Shown here in pieces: positions 26,901 through 36,300 of a stretch of 64,000 nucleotides of DNA. The DNA is from Actinernus sp. WN-2022 (lineage: Eukaryota > Cnidaria > Anthozoa > Actiniaria > Actinernidae). The translations under genes were made by a program, and so were the position numbers. The stretch covers positions 78,148,861 to 78,212,860 of the forward strand of contig JAOWCC010000019.1 of assembly GCA_030867875.1 (NCBI GenBank), written 5' to 3'. Within the stretch, counting starts at the first letter, position 1. Each line of letters opens with the position of its first letter. The notes under the pieces are model-generated. The model had not been told where the DNA came from. It saw only the letters and a program-made list of their open reading frames with translations, and ran no database searches.

Positions 26901-28882
26901 AAATTAGTTGTAATTCTCAGAAGCCGAATGTGAACAACAGAGTTCTTTTCAAGGAATATAACTACCGAGGCTGCTCGTTTGCTTGGCAGTGGATCACTGT
27001 CATGAACAACCATGAAATTCAAGCCTATTTAGCATGTGTCAGTGCTGTTGTTGGCATCTTTGCATAGTTCTTTTAGCGGCTAGTAAAGTGAAATGCTGTA
27101 CTGTCAAAAACATTTACAAGTATAAAGTGATCAAAAAGGTGCTGTCATAGTTGTTTATAATTTCATATCAGTAAACCTACACACACTGAGCTATCACAGA
27201 ACACTGGATTATGAGTTGTTGTTGCCGGATAAATCGTTCAGACAGTGAATCTGGGCTATGAATAAACATTAAATTTAAGTGCGTTATGAATCACGAACGT
27301 GATGGCCATTCACCCAAGCAAACGGGCAGCCTCGGTAGTATACCTTGAAAATAACCGCTGCATTCTGTGGCTAACCTCTTCGGCTACTGACCTGGCAAAA
27401 GAGCTGGCTTGAAAAGTGACCTGCTGTGCTGTGTGCAGGTTTTGAAATTATAAACAACTATTATGTTTTGACAGTCGTAGGACAAATTCTCTTGACTGGA
27501 CAGAGCCGCTGAAAGAATGAAGCAAACAAGCTACCGACACACGCTAAATAGGCTTGAATTTCATGGTTGTTAATGACAAGCAAACGAGCAGCCTCAGTAG
27601 TTATATTCCTTAAAAAGAATTTTGTTGTCCGCATTTGGCTTCTGAGAATTGCCTCGCTGCCCAGACGTCTCTTTCGCGAGTGAGGAGCGATAAGAGTCGA
27701 CTGGTTTCCCAGGCTAGTCTAAAGTCAGTTTGGGTTTACATGGGGAAAATCTTGTTCTGACTGAGTCCAGATCGGTCTGATCAAACTGGTGCTGGTCCAG
27801 CACCCAAAATAAGTCAGACGGGTCTGATGTAATTTTCATCCAGGTCTTGTTTACACCAAGACTCCATTTTTACAGCTAGGTTTATTTGTAGCTCGATCTG
27901 AACTCATACTGGTCTGAGACAGTTCATACCCCTTAGGTCTGTTGTTGTTGGACAATTCAAATACTAATAACTGGTTCACCTGAAGTATTGACCTAACAAA
28001 AGGTGTAATACAGATTATTTCAATGTAGTAAATTTGTTTGTTCTTATAGGTTGATGTAACATTTCCAACTTATGTCAGCCCTGGAGCAAAAGATCTCATT
28101 TGCAGGGTAAGTGAAATGTTTTTTTTTTTGTAAATTATTAAATTGATCAAGTAAACTGTAAGCAAACTGTTAAAGTACTTAACTAAAAAGTGCCTCCAAT
28201 CAAAATTTGATATTTTTTTTTTTCATATTTTTACCTGTCCAAATGTTTTTTTGAGACAGCAATGTTTGTTTGCCACTATGCAAACACGTTCCTGTGGCCG
28301 AGCTAACTTTTAGCGGAAGTGACATCATACAAATAAACACAAATCCATCTGGGGTTACTTTTCACACAGAAATATTCAACCAAACTTACATATATATAGC
28401 AATGAATGACTATTTTTCCACAAAGATAAGGAAGTAACAAAGTTGTTAATAGAAATATTTTTATTTATGCCTTCAAGAGAGGGACGTGTTAACCTCAGGT
28501 TAGTGGGAATGCATTTCAGTAATGGCAGAATAATGTGAATTTGATGGTAAACTCTCCACAAAATTCTTAGTCTAATAGTATAATTAGTATTTAATATTTT
28601 AGTCCTTTGGCAACCTTTTTCAGGAATTGGGATATTTCCATCACTTTGGAAGACCAAAAACTTTCCAAAAGAAATCATTGATCAAATCTTGTCATAGTGG
28701 CACGTTCAGGTTCATCACAGGCCTTCAAAATAATGCTAATGATGTATTAATATTCCTTTCAGCTCTTGCAGCATAATCCCAATAATAGGCTGCCCTTACT
28801 TGAAGTACTGCAACATCCATGGATAAAAAAACATACGCTGCTGCTTCAAAGTTCAACGATGGAAACAGCAACTAAGCATTGA
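11737..28882 (+). CDS. AURKA: Aurora serine/threonine kinase (A-type), 12 exons, complete
   Basis: Coding exons: 11737-11781, 12273-12505, 14199-14245, 14395-14456, 19284-19363, 22914-23052, 23687-23782, 24295-24347, 24513-24585, 26507-26608, 28050-28106 and 28763-28882. All have AG/GT borders and matching phases and give 368 residues. The kinase domain is about 100-350: Gly loop GKGKFGNV (107-114), Lys129, HRDIKPEN (Asp223), DFGWS (241-245), T-loop RRTTLCGT (Thr255), APE-equivalent PPE. Degron candidates are KEN at 55-57 and RxxL at 338-341, as expected for a mitotic kinase removed by APC/C. Gly165 in LRLHGYF is the position that is Gly in Aurora A (TPX2 binding) and Asn in Aurora B (INCENP binding), hence A-type; but GELYKELQ and [11 protein letters not shown] look B-like, so an ancestral-type Aurora is possible. 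The N-terminal 92 residues are low-complexity. Introns 2, 4, 5, 9 and 10 hold transposons; none disrupts an exon. Confidence 0.95.
12709..13094. mobile_element. Short TIR element in Aurora intron 2
   Basis: ATAGACCCATTCGAA at the left end matches the reverse complement of TTCGAATGGGTCTAT at the right end, about 20 bp of inverted repeat. No clear target duplication and no coding. The rest of intron 2 (13095-14198) shows nothing I can name. Confidence 0.6.
14538..15507. mobile_element. TTAA-flanked TIR element (piggyBac-like MITE)
   Basis: TTAA at 14534-14537 and 15508-15511 flanks ends AGGAACAGTGCCA / TGGCACTGTTCCT, perfect inverses, followed by related TGCGCAT blocks. 970 bp, no transposase frame. 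It lies in intron 4 of the Aurora gene. TTAA duplication is characteristic of piggyBac elements. Confidence 0.75.
16420..16755 (+). repeat. 81-97 bp tandem repeat cluster, left of a pair
   Basis: Copies start at 16420, 16501, 16588 and 16685 with GAGCTGTTG.GACAGACCGA and GGACAAACTTTGT.GGTGT in each. Two inverted copies lie at 18130-18330, so the clusters face each other across about 1.4 kb. Confidence 0.85.
16780..17832 (+). pseudogene. Decayed coding sequence between inverted repeat clusters, unidentified
   Basis: Several stretches look protein-coding but are broken. 16785-16892 gives [14 protein letters not shown] and shifts into a frame at 16870-16956 with [20 protein letters not shown]. 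17426-17602 gives [20 protein letters not shown] and stops; 17611-17832 continues in another frame with [16 protein letters not shown] and [14 protein letters not shown]. The region between 16957 and 17425 is AT-rich and unclear. I do not recognise the family; the first part resembles C-terminal helices of large replication-type proteins in cnidarian genomes, but that is a guess. It lies within Aurora intron 4, flanked by inverted tandem clusters, so it is probably the core of a mobile element. Confidence 0.45.
18004..18093. repeat. Imperfect hairpin, hammerhead-like repeat
   Basis: GAGTAGC.GCAGCTGATG at the left is the inverse of ACAGCTGCTACTC at the right. The minus strand reads CTGACGA...CTC GAAAC ATC, a degraded hammerhead-type core (GUC replaced by AUC). 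Confidence 0.55.
18130..18330 (-). repeat. Inverted copies of the 81-97 bp repeat
   Basis: Two minus-orientation units, each with AACAGCTCTA and ACAAAGTTTGTCCC or a variant. They mirror 16420-16755. From here to exon 5 (18331-19283) there is only AT-rich intron, with an A19 run near 18872. Confidence 0.8.
20496..22824. mobile_element. Mutator-like TIR element, 9-bp target duplication, long inner palindrome
   Basis: AGTGAAATG occurs immediately outside both ends (20487-20495 and 22825-22833), a perfect 9-bp duplication, which is typical of Mutator-like elements. The ends start TAGCCTGTGTACAGCC and, on the complement, TAGCCTGTACACAGACC. Another end, TAGCCTATACACAGACC, lies internally at 20743, so the element is composite. 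Inside, arms of about 590 bp (about 21076-21656 and 21873-22463) are inverted and near-identical. The arms stay open in one frame (21260-21649 and inverse 21974-22219), but I see no known transposase. It lies in Aurora intron 5; the right end is only 90 bp from exon 6. Confidence 0.8.
21661..21812. mobile_element. Small MITE nested in the palindrome loop
   Basis: ACTGGCGGTTACAGACTA at the left and its complement TAGTCTGTAACCGCCAGT at the right enclose about 150 bp, sitting in the loop of the large inverted arms. Confidence 0.7.
23110..23350. repeat. Interspersed repeat shared with 32400-32620
   Basis: GACAGCTGCTGTCATTCACT, GGTT.AAAATGGAAAAGTTTT and TTTCCC(G)CTAAAAAA occur in the same order in both places. 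No inverted ends were seen. Lies in Aurora intron 6. Confidence 0.7.
24616..24810. mobile_element. Short TIR element in Aurora intron 9
   Basis: AGACCCTTTCAGCTTGCCTG and the complement at 24779-24810 form about 32 bp of inverted ends, 195 bp in total. It starts 31 bp after the exon 9 donor. Confidence 0.65.
25274..25728. mobile_element. CAGGGCTGGAAATT MITE, 5-bp target duplication AATAT
   Basis: Ends CAGGGCTGGAAATT / AATTTCCAGCCCTG are perfect 14-bp inverses. AATAT flanks both sides (25269-25273, 25729-25733). The interior repeats TTGCAAC and GTCACA motifs. It belongs with the elements at 32848-33651 and 50751-50945, which share CAG...CTG ends and 5-bp duplications. Lies in Aurora intron 9; the rest of that intron (25734-26506) is unremarkable. 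Confidence 0.85.
26787..27716. mobile_element. Mutator-like TIR element, 9-bp target duplication GTCTAAAGT
   Basis: GTCTAAAGT lies just outside both ends (26778-26786, 27717-27725). The termini TAGCCTGGGAAACCAG... and complement extend as inverted repeats of 65 bp, and weaker inverted similarity runs for about 250 bp. 930 bp, no transposase. Lies in Aurora intron 10. Confidence 0.85.
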
Positions 28883-29617
28883 ATTGAAATATAGAGTATA
28901 TAAGTCTTCCACTGTGTACAAAATAACTGTCCTTTCTCCAGATGAAGATGCAGAGGTCACATAGTCATTATGTGGGTAAACATGGCATCATATTCCCATT
29001 TGATACAAACACTGTATTTAGCGTATTCAATGGCAAATAATTTCCGTAAATCTGAAAACACGACTGCTCGCTTCCCAGCACATGCAGCTACATCCCTCAA
29101 ATTTAGATCAGTTAATCTTTTACCTGGTACCTTACACTTGCAGGCTGTGAATATTTCAGAAATTCGATTTTATGGAAATTATTTGTCATCGGATTCCCAT
29201 ACAAACACTGCATTTCATGCTGTGTTTACCCATTTCATACCACGTGACTAGTCTATTCTAACTATACATGGATTGAATGACTGTTTCCTTCAAATTCTGA
29301 AGTTGTATATATATATATATTGACAAATGGAATTGGATAACATTGAGGCAGCACAAACAAGATTCAAATAGCAGGAGTCTGCACTGAATAAGATTAAAGA
29401 TTTTCAAGATAAGAGACGAGTTAATGTTATGTACATGTACTGCAGCATTGCATTGTGTTTGAAGACCCCCAAGTGTGTTAATCTGCAAGGGATATGCCAG
29501 CCTCTGATGGTGTAATTTGTTTGGGGAAAGTATTAGTGAAGAAGACCAATTTTCACAAGTCAAAAGCATCTAGAATGTGTATGCTACTGGTAAAGATACA
29601 ATGTGCCACTTTTCCTG

Positions 29618-29623
29618 AATAAA
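29618..29623 (+). promoter_or_regulatory. Candidate poly(A) signal for the Aurora kinase mRNA
   Basis: AATAAA about 740 bp after the stop codon. Between 28883 and here there is no coding; 29306-29322 is a short TA run. Placement is a guess from distance only. Confidence 0.4.
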
Positions 29624-30586
29624 GCAAGAAGTTCATTAAATCCTAAATATTAATAATAATGTAAATACTGCGAGTTTTTGTTGCTGTGCATTATCAAATT
29701 CTACATGTTAACTTCACCATTTTGTGTCATTGAAGCAGTAAAAAGCCCACCTCTCCTCCCAAATAGAAATAGCACATTGCCTTTTTCTCATGTCGCCTAA
29801 TGGTATATAATTTATAAGGTCTTAATTGATAGAAATTTGACATAAATTAAATGTAATTATTGAACTTTAATAATGTAATAACTCTCACCTTTTGCTATTA
29901 ATGTTATTAATAATTTGTTGTAGTTTAATTACTATTATGCCCAGTTCAAACATCAAACTTCTCATGTGCCAAATCTAATACCTATTTGGGTCGACCCAAA
30001 TAATTAAATTCAATGTTTAATTCAAATGTCTAATTTAATGGGGTCAAACAAACTCCATGTTTACACAAAGTTGGTCATTGGCTACTGATTGCAAAGTCAA
30101 TATGGCAGACAAAGAGCAGTGTGTGAGCCAGAGGACCCCTTTCTTTTCGAAACACATTCAAGGAAACAGAAGACTGCCATGACCTGCCACTTCATGCAGA
30201 AGTATTGGTGGCAGCACGAAGAACATGCATTTTCAATATTTCCTGCCATCAGTCTCTGAGTGTTTGCATCTGCACATGATATTTAGCTTGAAAGTGTAGA
30301 ATTGTGGTAATACATATTTTCTGCATTAGATTCGGCACATGAGGAGTTTGACATTTGAACAGGGCCTAAGATATCATTGTTAGTGGTAAAAGATTAGGCA
30401 TAAAGTACCAAGAGTGAGTGAGTGAAAGATGGCAGTATAGAGGCCCTACTTCAATTTATCTTTTTGCAGTCATGCATCTTTCTAATCTATGCTATTAATG
30501 TAGAAATAACGGTTAGCACAAAATGTTGAAGAAAAACATTTGCACAGTCAAATAACTCTAGTTACATTTACATGCCTTTTGCTTAA

Positions 30587-31024
30587 AGGAGAACTGAAGC
30601 CTAAAATCAACTTGTACCAATATTTATTTTACTGTTTTGCATCAAAGGAAAGAAAATTTGCAAATCTTCCTCCCAACCGCCGCTAAGTACAGATGGCTCA
30701 ATTTCTGTAATCTGTGACGTGCGATATGGGGTATAAATTAGTTTTGCCAATGATGTTGTTTACATCTTTGAATAGATGGACTAACCTCCCATAATTATTG
30801 TGCTGAAGGTGTGGTTTTTCCTTGGTATGCAAGACTTATGATATGGGGGAAAAAGCTACCACACAAACTAGCTTTATCAGCAGAGAATCATTGGCTATTT
30901 TTTGACCTTCAAAACATATTTCCTCTTTTTAGACGTGCAACACAAAGAAACAAAATAGCAGAACTTATTTCTCTTGAATACAAGTTTGTATAGTCGTTGG
31001 ATTTATTTAGGGTTCAGTTCTCCT
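30587..31024. mobile_element. TTAA-flanked TIR element (piggyBac-like MITE)
   Basis: TTAA at 30583-30586 and 31025-31028 flanks ends AGGAGAACTGAA(G)CCTAAA and complement. 438 bp, intergenic. The region 29640-30580 before it shows nothing I can name. Confidence 0.75.
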
Positions 31025-31620
31025 TTAAATAACGTGTAGCTTAGATCTTCACTGTTGTTTGTTGAACATTGTCTTGTATTAGATGTATTAGACACTATAC
31101 TGTCAATAAACACCCGAATTTGTTGAATAAAACTTACATTTATTATTATGACCCACATTACTACAATATTATTTTACTTAAACAGTTGAATAACACGAAG
31201 ATCTTTATACTTATGGGTTCCCTTTCCTTACATGTTATTGAAGTTTTGTATGCTTTTTATTGTATTTTAAAACTGTTTCTCAATGGATTAATCATCTGAG
31301 AGCCTCTCCGATTGGATGAAATTGGTGACATGATAGTTACCAGTATCATCCATAGATGCAATTTTCACATGCTTTCGTTGGTCTGCTAATAATTTAGCAC
31401 TATTATACAACAAGGGACGACCATTTTCTCAGGTATGCGCACGCAATATTGGTCCGCCAAATCACTTTTTGAACAATAGCCGATAATTTGAATAACAAAG
31501 GCTGTCGCATCAGAACAAGTCCAACGAAAGCTAACAAAATACTTCATGTAGGCAGCTTGGATTTAGACTGGTATGTAATCAACTAAAGTCGATCGAGGTA
31601 TGCTAATCACAATGGAAAGC

Positions 31621-31668
31621 GAGTAGCAGCTGACGTTTCGAGCGTTAGCCCTTCGTCAGAGGGAAAAA
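31621..31668 (-). repeat. Hammerhead-ribozyme-like repeat fragment
   Basis: The minus strand, 31659 to 31632, reads CTGACGA, then AGGGC-TAAC-GCTC (a 4-bp stem with a UAAC loop), then GAAAC and GTC. This matches the hammerhead core CUGANGA-stem II-GAAA-UH. Penelope-like elements are known to carry hammerhead motifs. Whether this copy can fold and cleave is unknown; stems I and III are very short. Confidence 0.5.
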
Positions 31669-31805
31669 GCTTGGATTTAGTATTGGTTGAAATAATGGAG
31701 GGTTGTAGGAAACCACTACATGATTCCCACGTGAAGTATTTACCGGCCTGTCAAACCTGTTGCGTGTGCATACTTGAGAAAATGGTCTATAGACTGTGGA
31801 AATAG

Positions 31806-32380
31806 CTAGTTTTAAGAACATCAAATTTCCAAGGTAAACTATCAGCCGACAGTTCTGAGACAAACCCACTATTTGTCATTGTGATCACTTTTGGCCTGTG
31901 GACACTATCCAACATGAGTGTTGTTTCTGTCTTGTGACTGGCTAATAATTGTCCTTAGAGATTTAATGTTCTAACTAGCAATAAGTTATATTTGTTCTGC
32001 TGCTTGTATTTGTTTCACAGCACGATGCATTGGCATACTTTCATGAATGTGCCATATTGTGCGAGATTATCTAATTGCATATATAAGTGGCTCGTCAAAC
32101 CTGAAACCACAAATGATGAGCTGCTTGTATGTGATTGGGTAATTTCACACCTGGCACAATAATGAAAGTAATGCAAATACATCAAGTGGTCATACATTTG
32201 CAAGTCTCGCTGTAAGAACATCAAATTTCTGTGGGCAACTATCAGCCGATAGTTCTTAGACAGAAACTATTGTTTAAGTACTGAGAGCTGAAGAGAATTG
32301 AGATGAACAATAAAGACAAATGGTATCACAACCTTATTGGCCAATAGGTTCCCTTGGAAATTTGATGTTCTTAAAACTAG
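31806..32380. mobile_element. TIR element with CTAGTTTTAAGAAC ends
   Basis: CTAGTTTTAAGAACATCAAA at the left is the perfect complement of the right end over about 29 bp. A third partial copy of the end (TAAGAACATCAAATTTC) lies internally near 32214. No coding. Confidence 0.7.
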
Positions 32381-32399
32381 AACGTAAGCAGCCCTCTAA

Positions 32400-32620
32400 C
32401 TTATATGGTCTTGATAAGGTTCAAAATGGAAAAGTTTTTGCTAAATCTAAAAGGCCTAATCTAGCATCAAAAAAAATTAACTCAAATATTTTTTTAGAGC
32501 CTAGAAAATGCAACTATTTCCCACTAAAAAAAGGTGTGAAAAATGATTGACAGCTGCTGTCATTCACTGGGAAGGTTATTTCATTCTGCACTACTTTTCA
32601 TTTGTACTATTTGTCTAATA
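32400..32620. repeat. Interspersed repeat, second copy of 23110-23350
   Basis: See the entry at 23110; same order of conserved blocks, including GACAGCTGCTGTCATTCACT. Confidence 0.7.
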
Positions 32621-32847
32621 GTGCCATGACAAATAGTTAATTGTGTCTGTCTATAATATAGATGCATAGGTGATGTCACAATGCGAAGAGAACAATTAAG
32701 AAGATGCACTTGAGTGGTACTGGAACCAATGTTCTCATGTTTTGCCCAGGCTGTTTATCGTATAATAAATTATTAGTATAAACCAACTAGTGGACTGCTA
32801 TTATTAATCCTGCATTCTGATTGGCTAGCCTACTATAGGTCTAGTTA

Positions 32848-33651
32848 CAAGGCTGGAAATTGCGCCCGATACGGGCGTAAATACGCCTAGATGTTTTCGT
32901 TTTACGCCCAACGTTTTCCACATTTTACGCCTAGATCCTCTTACAAAGGTAAAAATGATCGGAAGACAAGTCATATTTCCAAATCTCTAAAACTATCTGA
33001 TTTTGTCATGCAAAACATAGCCTTTTGTCATGCAAAACAACTTGTTTCGCGCGGGAAAATAGTTTACATTACAGGAGCTGTCAAACTTTTACATTTTGCG
33101 GTTAAAAGTTCAGACTTCACACGCCAAACGTCGCCACGTAATTAGTAAACTTGCATTTCAAACTTGAAACAACAGACAAAAAAGTTTACACTAAACGCTT
33201 GCTTGCAAATGGTAGTAAAATGCAAAAAATGTTTGGAGAAAGATGAGAGAAATCGTCTCTGCTTGCTGCTCTATTTGTCTCAAAGCCGGCGCGATAGATC
33301 TGTTTTAACAGCCTAGCTCAGCCTAGACATGTATGTTACACTTAAACATGTGCATGGCTTCCTGCGAAACTTTGCGTGACCGCATGGAAAAAAGGCTGCC
33401 ACGCCTTTGTCTTTCTCTGTCTTGTTTAAAAAAAGCGATATTGAACTCAATGAGTTTAAAGTCGAATGTTTATTACAAAAAAGCAAATGATTTGCAACAT
33501 TAAAAAAAATTGTTTTACCCTTTTCCTATGACATACAAATTTCAGCTACTAATGCACAATTATTTACGCCTAAATTTTGGAGAATTACGGCTAAAATTTT
33601 TAAGCTGGGCGTAAAAGTACGCCTCCTTTTTTTTCTTAATTTTGAGCCCTG
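32848..33651. mobile_element. CAG...CTG MITE with 5-bp target duplication AGTTA
   Basis: AGTTA at 32843-32847 and 33652-33656. Ends CAAGGCTGGAAATT / AATTTTGAGCCCTG. Subterminal zones carry many copies of ACGCC(T/C)A and its complement in alternating orientation. A truncated relative starts at 47068. The region up to 34042 is otherwise unremarkable. Confidence 0.85.
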
Positions 33652-34145
33652 AGTTATGATAGCCCCACACCGCGGCAAAACGGTATGCTCCGCTGGCCAA
33701 AAGAACGAAGGCTCTGCTATCAAATACAAATTACCGAGGGTTTCAACTTTTTTAGTAAATAATTTTATAACTTAGTAAACTCACAGTGAATTACAAATTA
33801 AGAAAACTTCAACCTGTTAAAGTCTTAGGCTTAGCTTTTAAGTAGTTTTAGCATAATGAAGCCACCATTCTATCAACTTAATGATCGAGAAAACAGTTCA
33901 ATATTGTGTAACTAATCTGGTGTTAGTTTGCTGATTGTACTACAAAGGTCACTTTGTTATGGCTAATAATTAATATCCATTTACTACCTAGCTAGTGGTA
34001 CTCTAACTTAGTTCATAGACCTGCAAGTCACAATACTGTTGTTATTCCAAATGCACCCGTGCGTAACATGGGTATAAATAAGGGAGCACTCAATCAATCG
34101 TGGCCAGTTTGTTAAACTCTCCGCGAAAGCGAATCTATCGTCCTC

Positions 34146-35652
34146 ATGGCTAACAACCAAGTTCCCGTTGCTGTTCCGGTAGTTCTACCACCAGAAGATC
34201 CGGCTCCCGTCGAGAACGCTAATGTTGCGGAAGTTCCAGTCGCTCCTCAAGATAATCAAGAGGCTGTGCAAGGAAACGGCCAGCAAGCCCAGCCGCTTGA
34301 GGTATAAAACCTAGTTAGTTTCTTTTTATCGGCCGAGTGGCAATGTGTTTGTCTTGTTACATTTGTATGTCATTCTATAACAGTATTATACAAATTACAT
34401 CGTGTAAGAACAGTTTCTAGCTCTCAGTCATTTAGTCCGGTTATTACCAACGCTGTTGAACATCTAGGTACGTTGTGTAGGTCTGGTAGTGGCCGGAACG
34501 GTGAACTACACATTTACAGTATTTTGGCAAGTTGATTTTCTCGGTTGGAGGCCGAGAGACCGCAGTTGTAGCTGCGTGGAGTTTTGGGAAAATGATTTAA
34601 AAGATATGTTCTCGGTTGGGGCCGAGAGATAGCAGTTTAGGCTGCAAGGAATTTTGTAGAAATGATTTGAAAGATATATTCTCGGTTGTGGCCGAGAGAT
34701 AGCAGTGGAGGCTGCAAGGAGTTCCGTAGAAACGATTTTAAAGATATATTCTCGGTCGGGGCCGAGAGATAGCAGTGTATATATTTAATTTTTAATTTTA
34801 GGCTTGTAGATATATTTGCCTAAGAAGGCAGTACTTTGAATTACGCGCCTGTGCGTATGTTAGTATGCAGATTTATCTCTGTTTTCATAAGAGAACGGTA
34901 CATTCCTTTACAGATTACCATACTAGCTAGCGTCTGTTGGCCCTGAGGGAATTCGGGCAGGGGTTTAATTGTTTGTTGTTTTGTTTTACCCTTTACAATA
35001 AGAGAGTAAAGTTACGCCTTTAACCTATTCAATGTTAATAATGGTTCGGTTTGCACTTTATCTATGCTGGTAGTGCCTGGATTTTATAATAGGTATAGTG
35101 GCAAAACATTCGGGTTGCTTGTCATTAATTATTGACTTGCACTTCTCGCAGATCGCGGATCAGGTTAAGGTTCTACAGAAAGATTTGGCAGAGCTGAAGG
35201 CTGCGCAGTTGAAAACGGGGGGAGTGCCCGCCTCGCTGCAACTAGTGCGTCAGTTGGCCTCGTCCCCAGTCAGACTCAGAGACCCGGCGATGATTTTGTC
35301 CGCCCTCCAAACCTTGGCAGATGAGGCTAGGTGTGCTAATGACCCTAAAGCGGCGGAGTACGAGGCGATACTGCGTCAAACAAGACCCATGATGTTTAGG
35401 CCTGACTTCGGAGATGTACTCATCAGATTGCTGGGATCAAAGGAAGAAACTACAGTAGCAGCGACGATTGCAAAGATGGCAAAAGGAGCATCGCAACCGT
35501 CGGCTCAACCGTTTATGCACCCGTATCGTCGGCCTGCAGGCGGCCGGGGTCAGGACTTTCGCCAAGGGCGTGGCAGAGGGGTCTGCTTTTCATGTGGACG
35601 CCCGGGTCATTTTCAAAGGCAGTGTAATGCTAATAGATTTAACAACGCGTAA
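34146..35652 (+). CDS. Gag-like protein of the PAT-like element, probably spliced
   Basis: The first open piece is 34146-34301 (52 codons, Pro/Val/Gln-rich), followed by a donor GAG|GTATAA. The second, 35152-35652, follows an acceptor TCTCGCAG and is in phase. The joined product would be 218 residues with a coiled-coil-like start (VKVLQKDLAELKAAQ), an Arg/Gly-rich stretch and one CCHC zinc knuckle, CFSCGRPGHFQRQC, near the C-terminus. Splicing is inferred; without it the first part ends soon after. Role in the family: nucleic-acid binding and particle formation. Confidence 0.7.
34538..34782 (+). repeat. 70-bp tandem repeat in the element's presumed gag intron
   Basis: Copies begin at 34538, 34609, 34679 and 34749 (last partial). 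Each starts TTCTCGGT.GG.GGCCGAGAG, which can form a small hairpin. Confidence 0.9.
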
Positions 35653-36300
35653 CTCGACAAGATCATAAAGTTGGCACATGTAATGAGTATTAATTTGTAG
35701 TGCTTATGACAACAAGTGAGCATATTGGATAACCTGTAATAATTGCATAAGGAAATAAAGTTGAACATATTTAATGGGACGCTTTGTTGTACTCTCACAG
35801 GCTTGTCGGCGCTGATCTGTATCTAAACGCCCTCCCGGAGGAGGTACTGGTAATTTTTCGCTTAGCTCGGCTCACTCCTACACAATTTTCGCAAAGTAAA
35901 AGGGAACAGTCAGCAGACTAGGATATTTTGATTATGTAACAAAGAGAAATTATAATTATTCCTTTAGGATATTGGTTGGATTTTCCTTTTAAAGTACATT
36001 GTTGGGAATGGGGCTTTATTCATTAGCAGGGCTCAAGTAAGCCTAAGTCGTAGTATAGGTATCTACGTTAAGAAAATTGTAAGCTAGCTAGGGAATAAAG
36101 AGACTTAATTTCAAGTTAACGAAAGGTTTACGGGTCACGATTTTGTTGGTGTTTCAGGGGGGACCTTTACCATTCCCCCGCCTTTGTCGTTCCTAGGTGC
36201 GGGCGTCTAATGCCTTTTATGCCCCAATGGGGTTGCCTAGGCTCGACAATTTGGTGGGCGTATCTTTCGCACGTCTCCTGATTTAACTCTCCCTTGTCAG

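Noticed and set aside
28970..29251. 93-codon frame downstream of the Aurora stop codon
   Set aside because: Falls in the probable 3' untranslated region and matches nothing.
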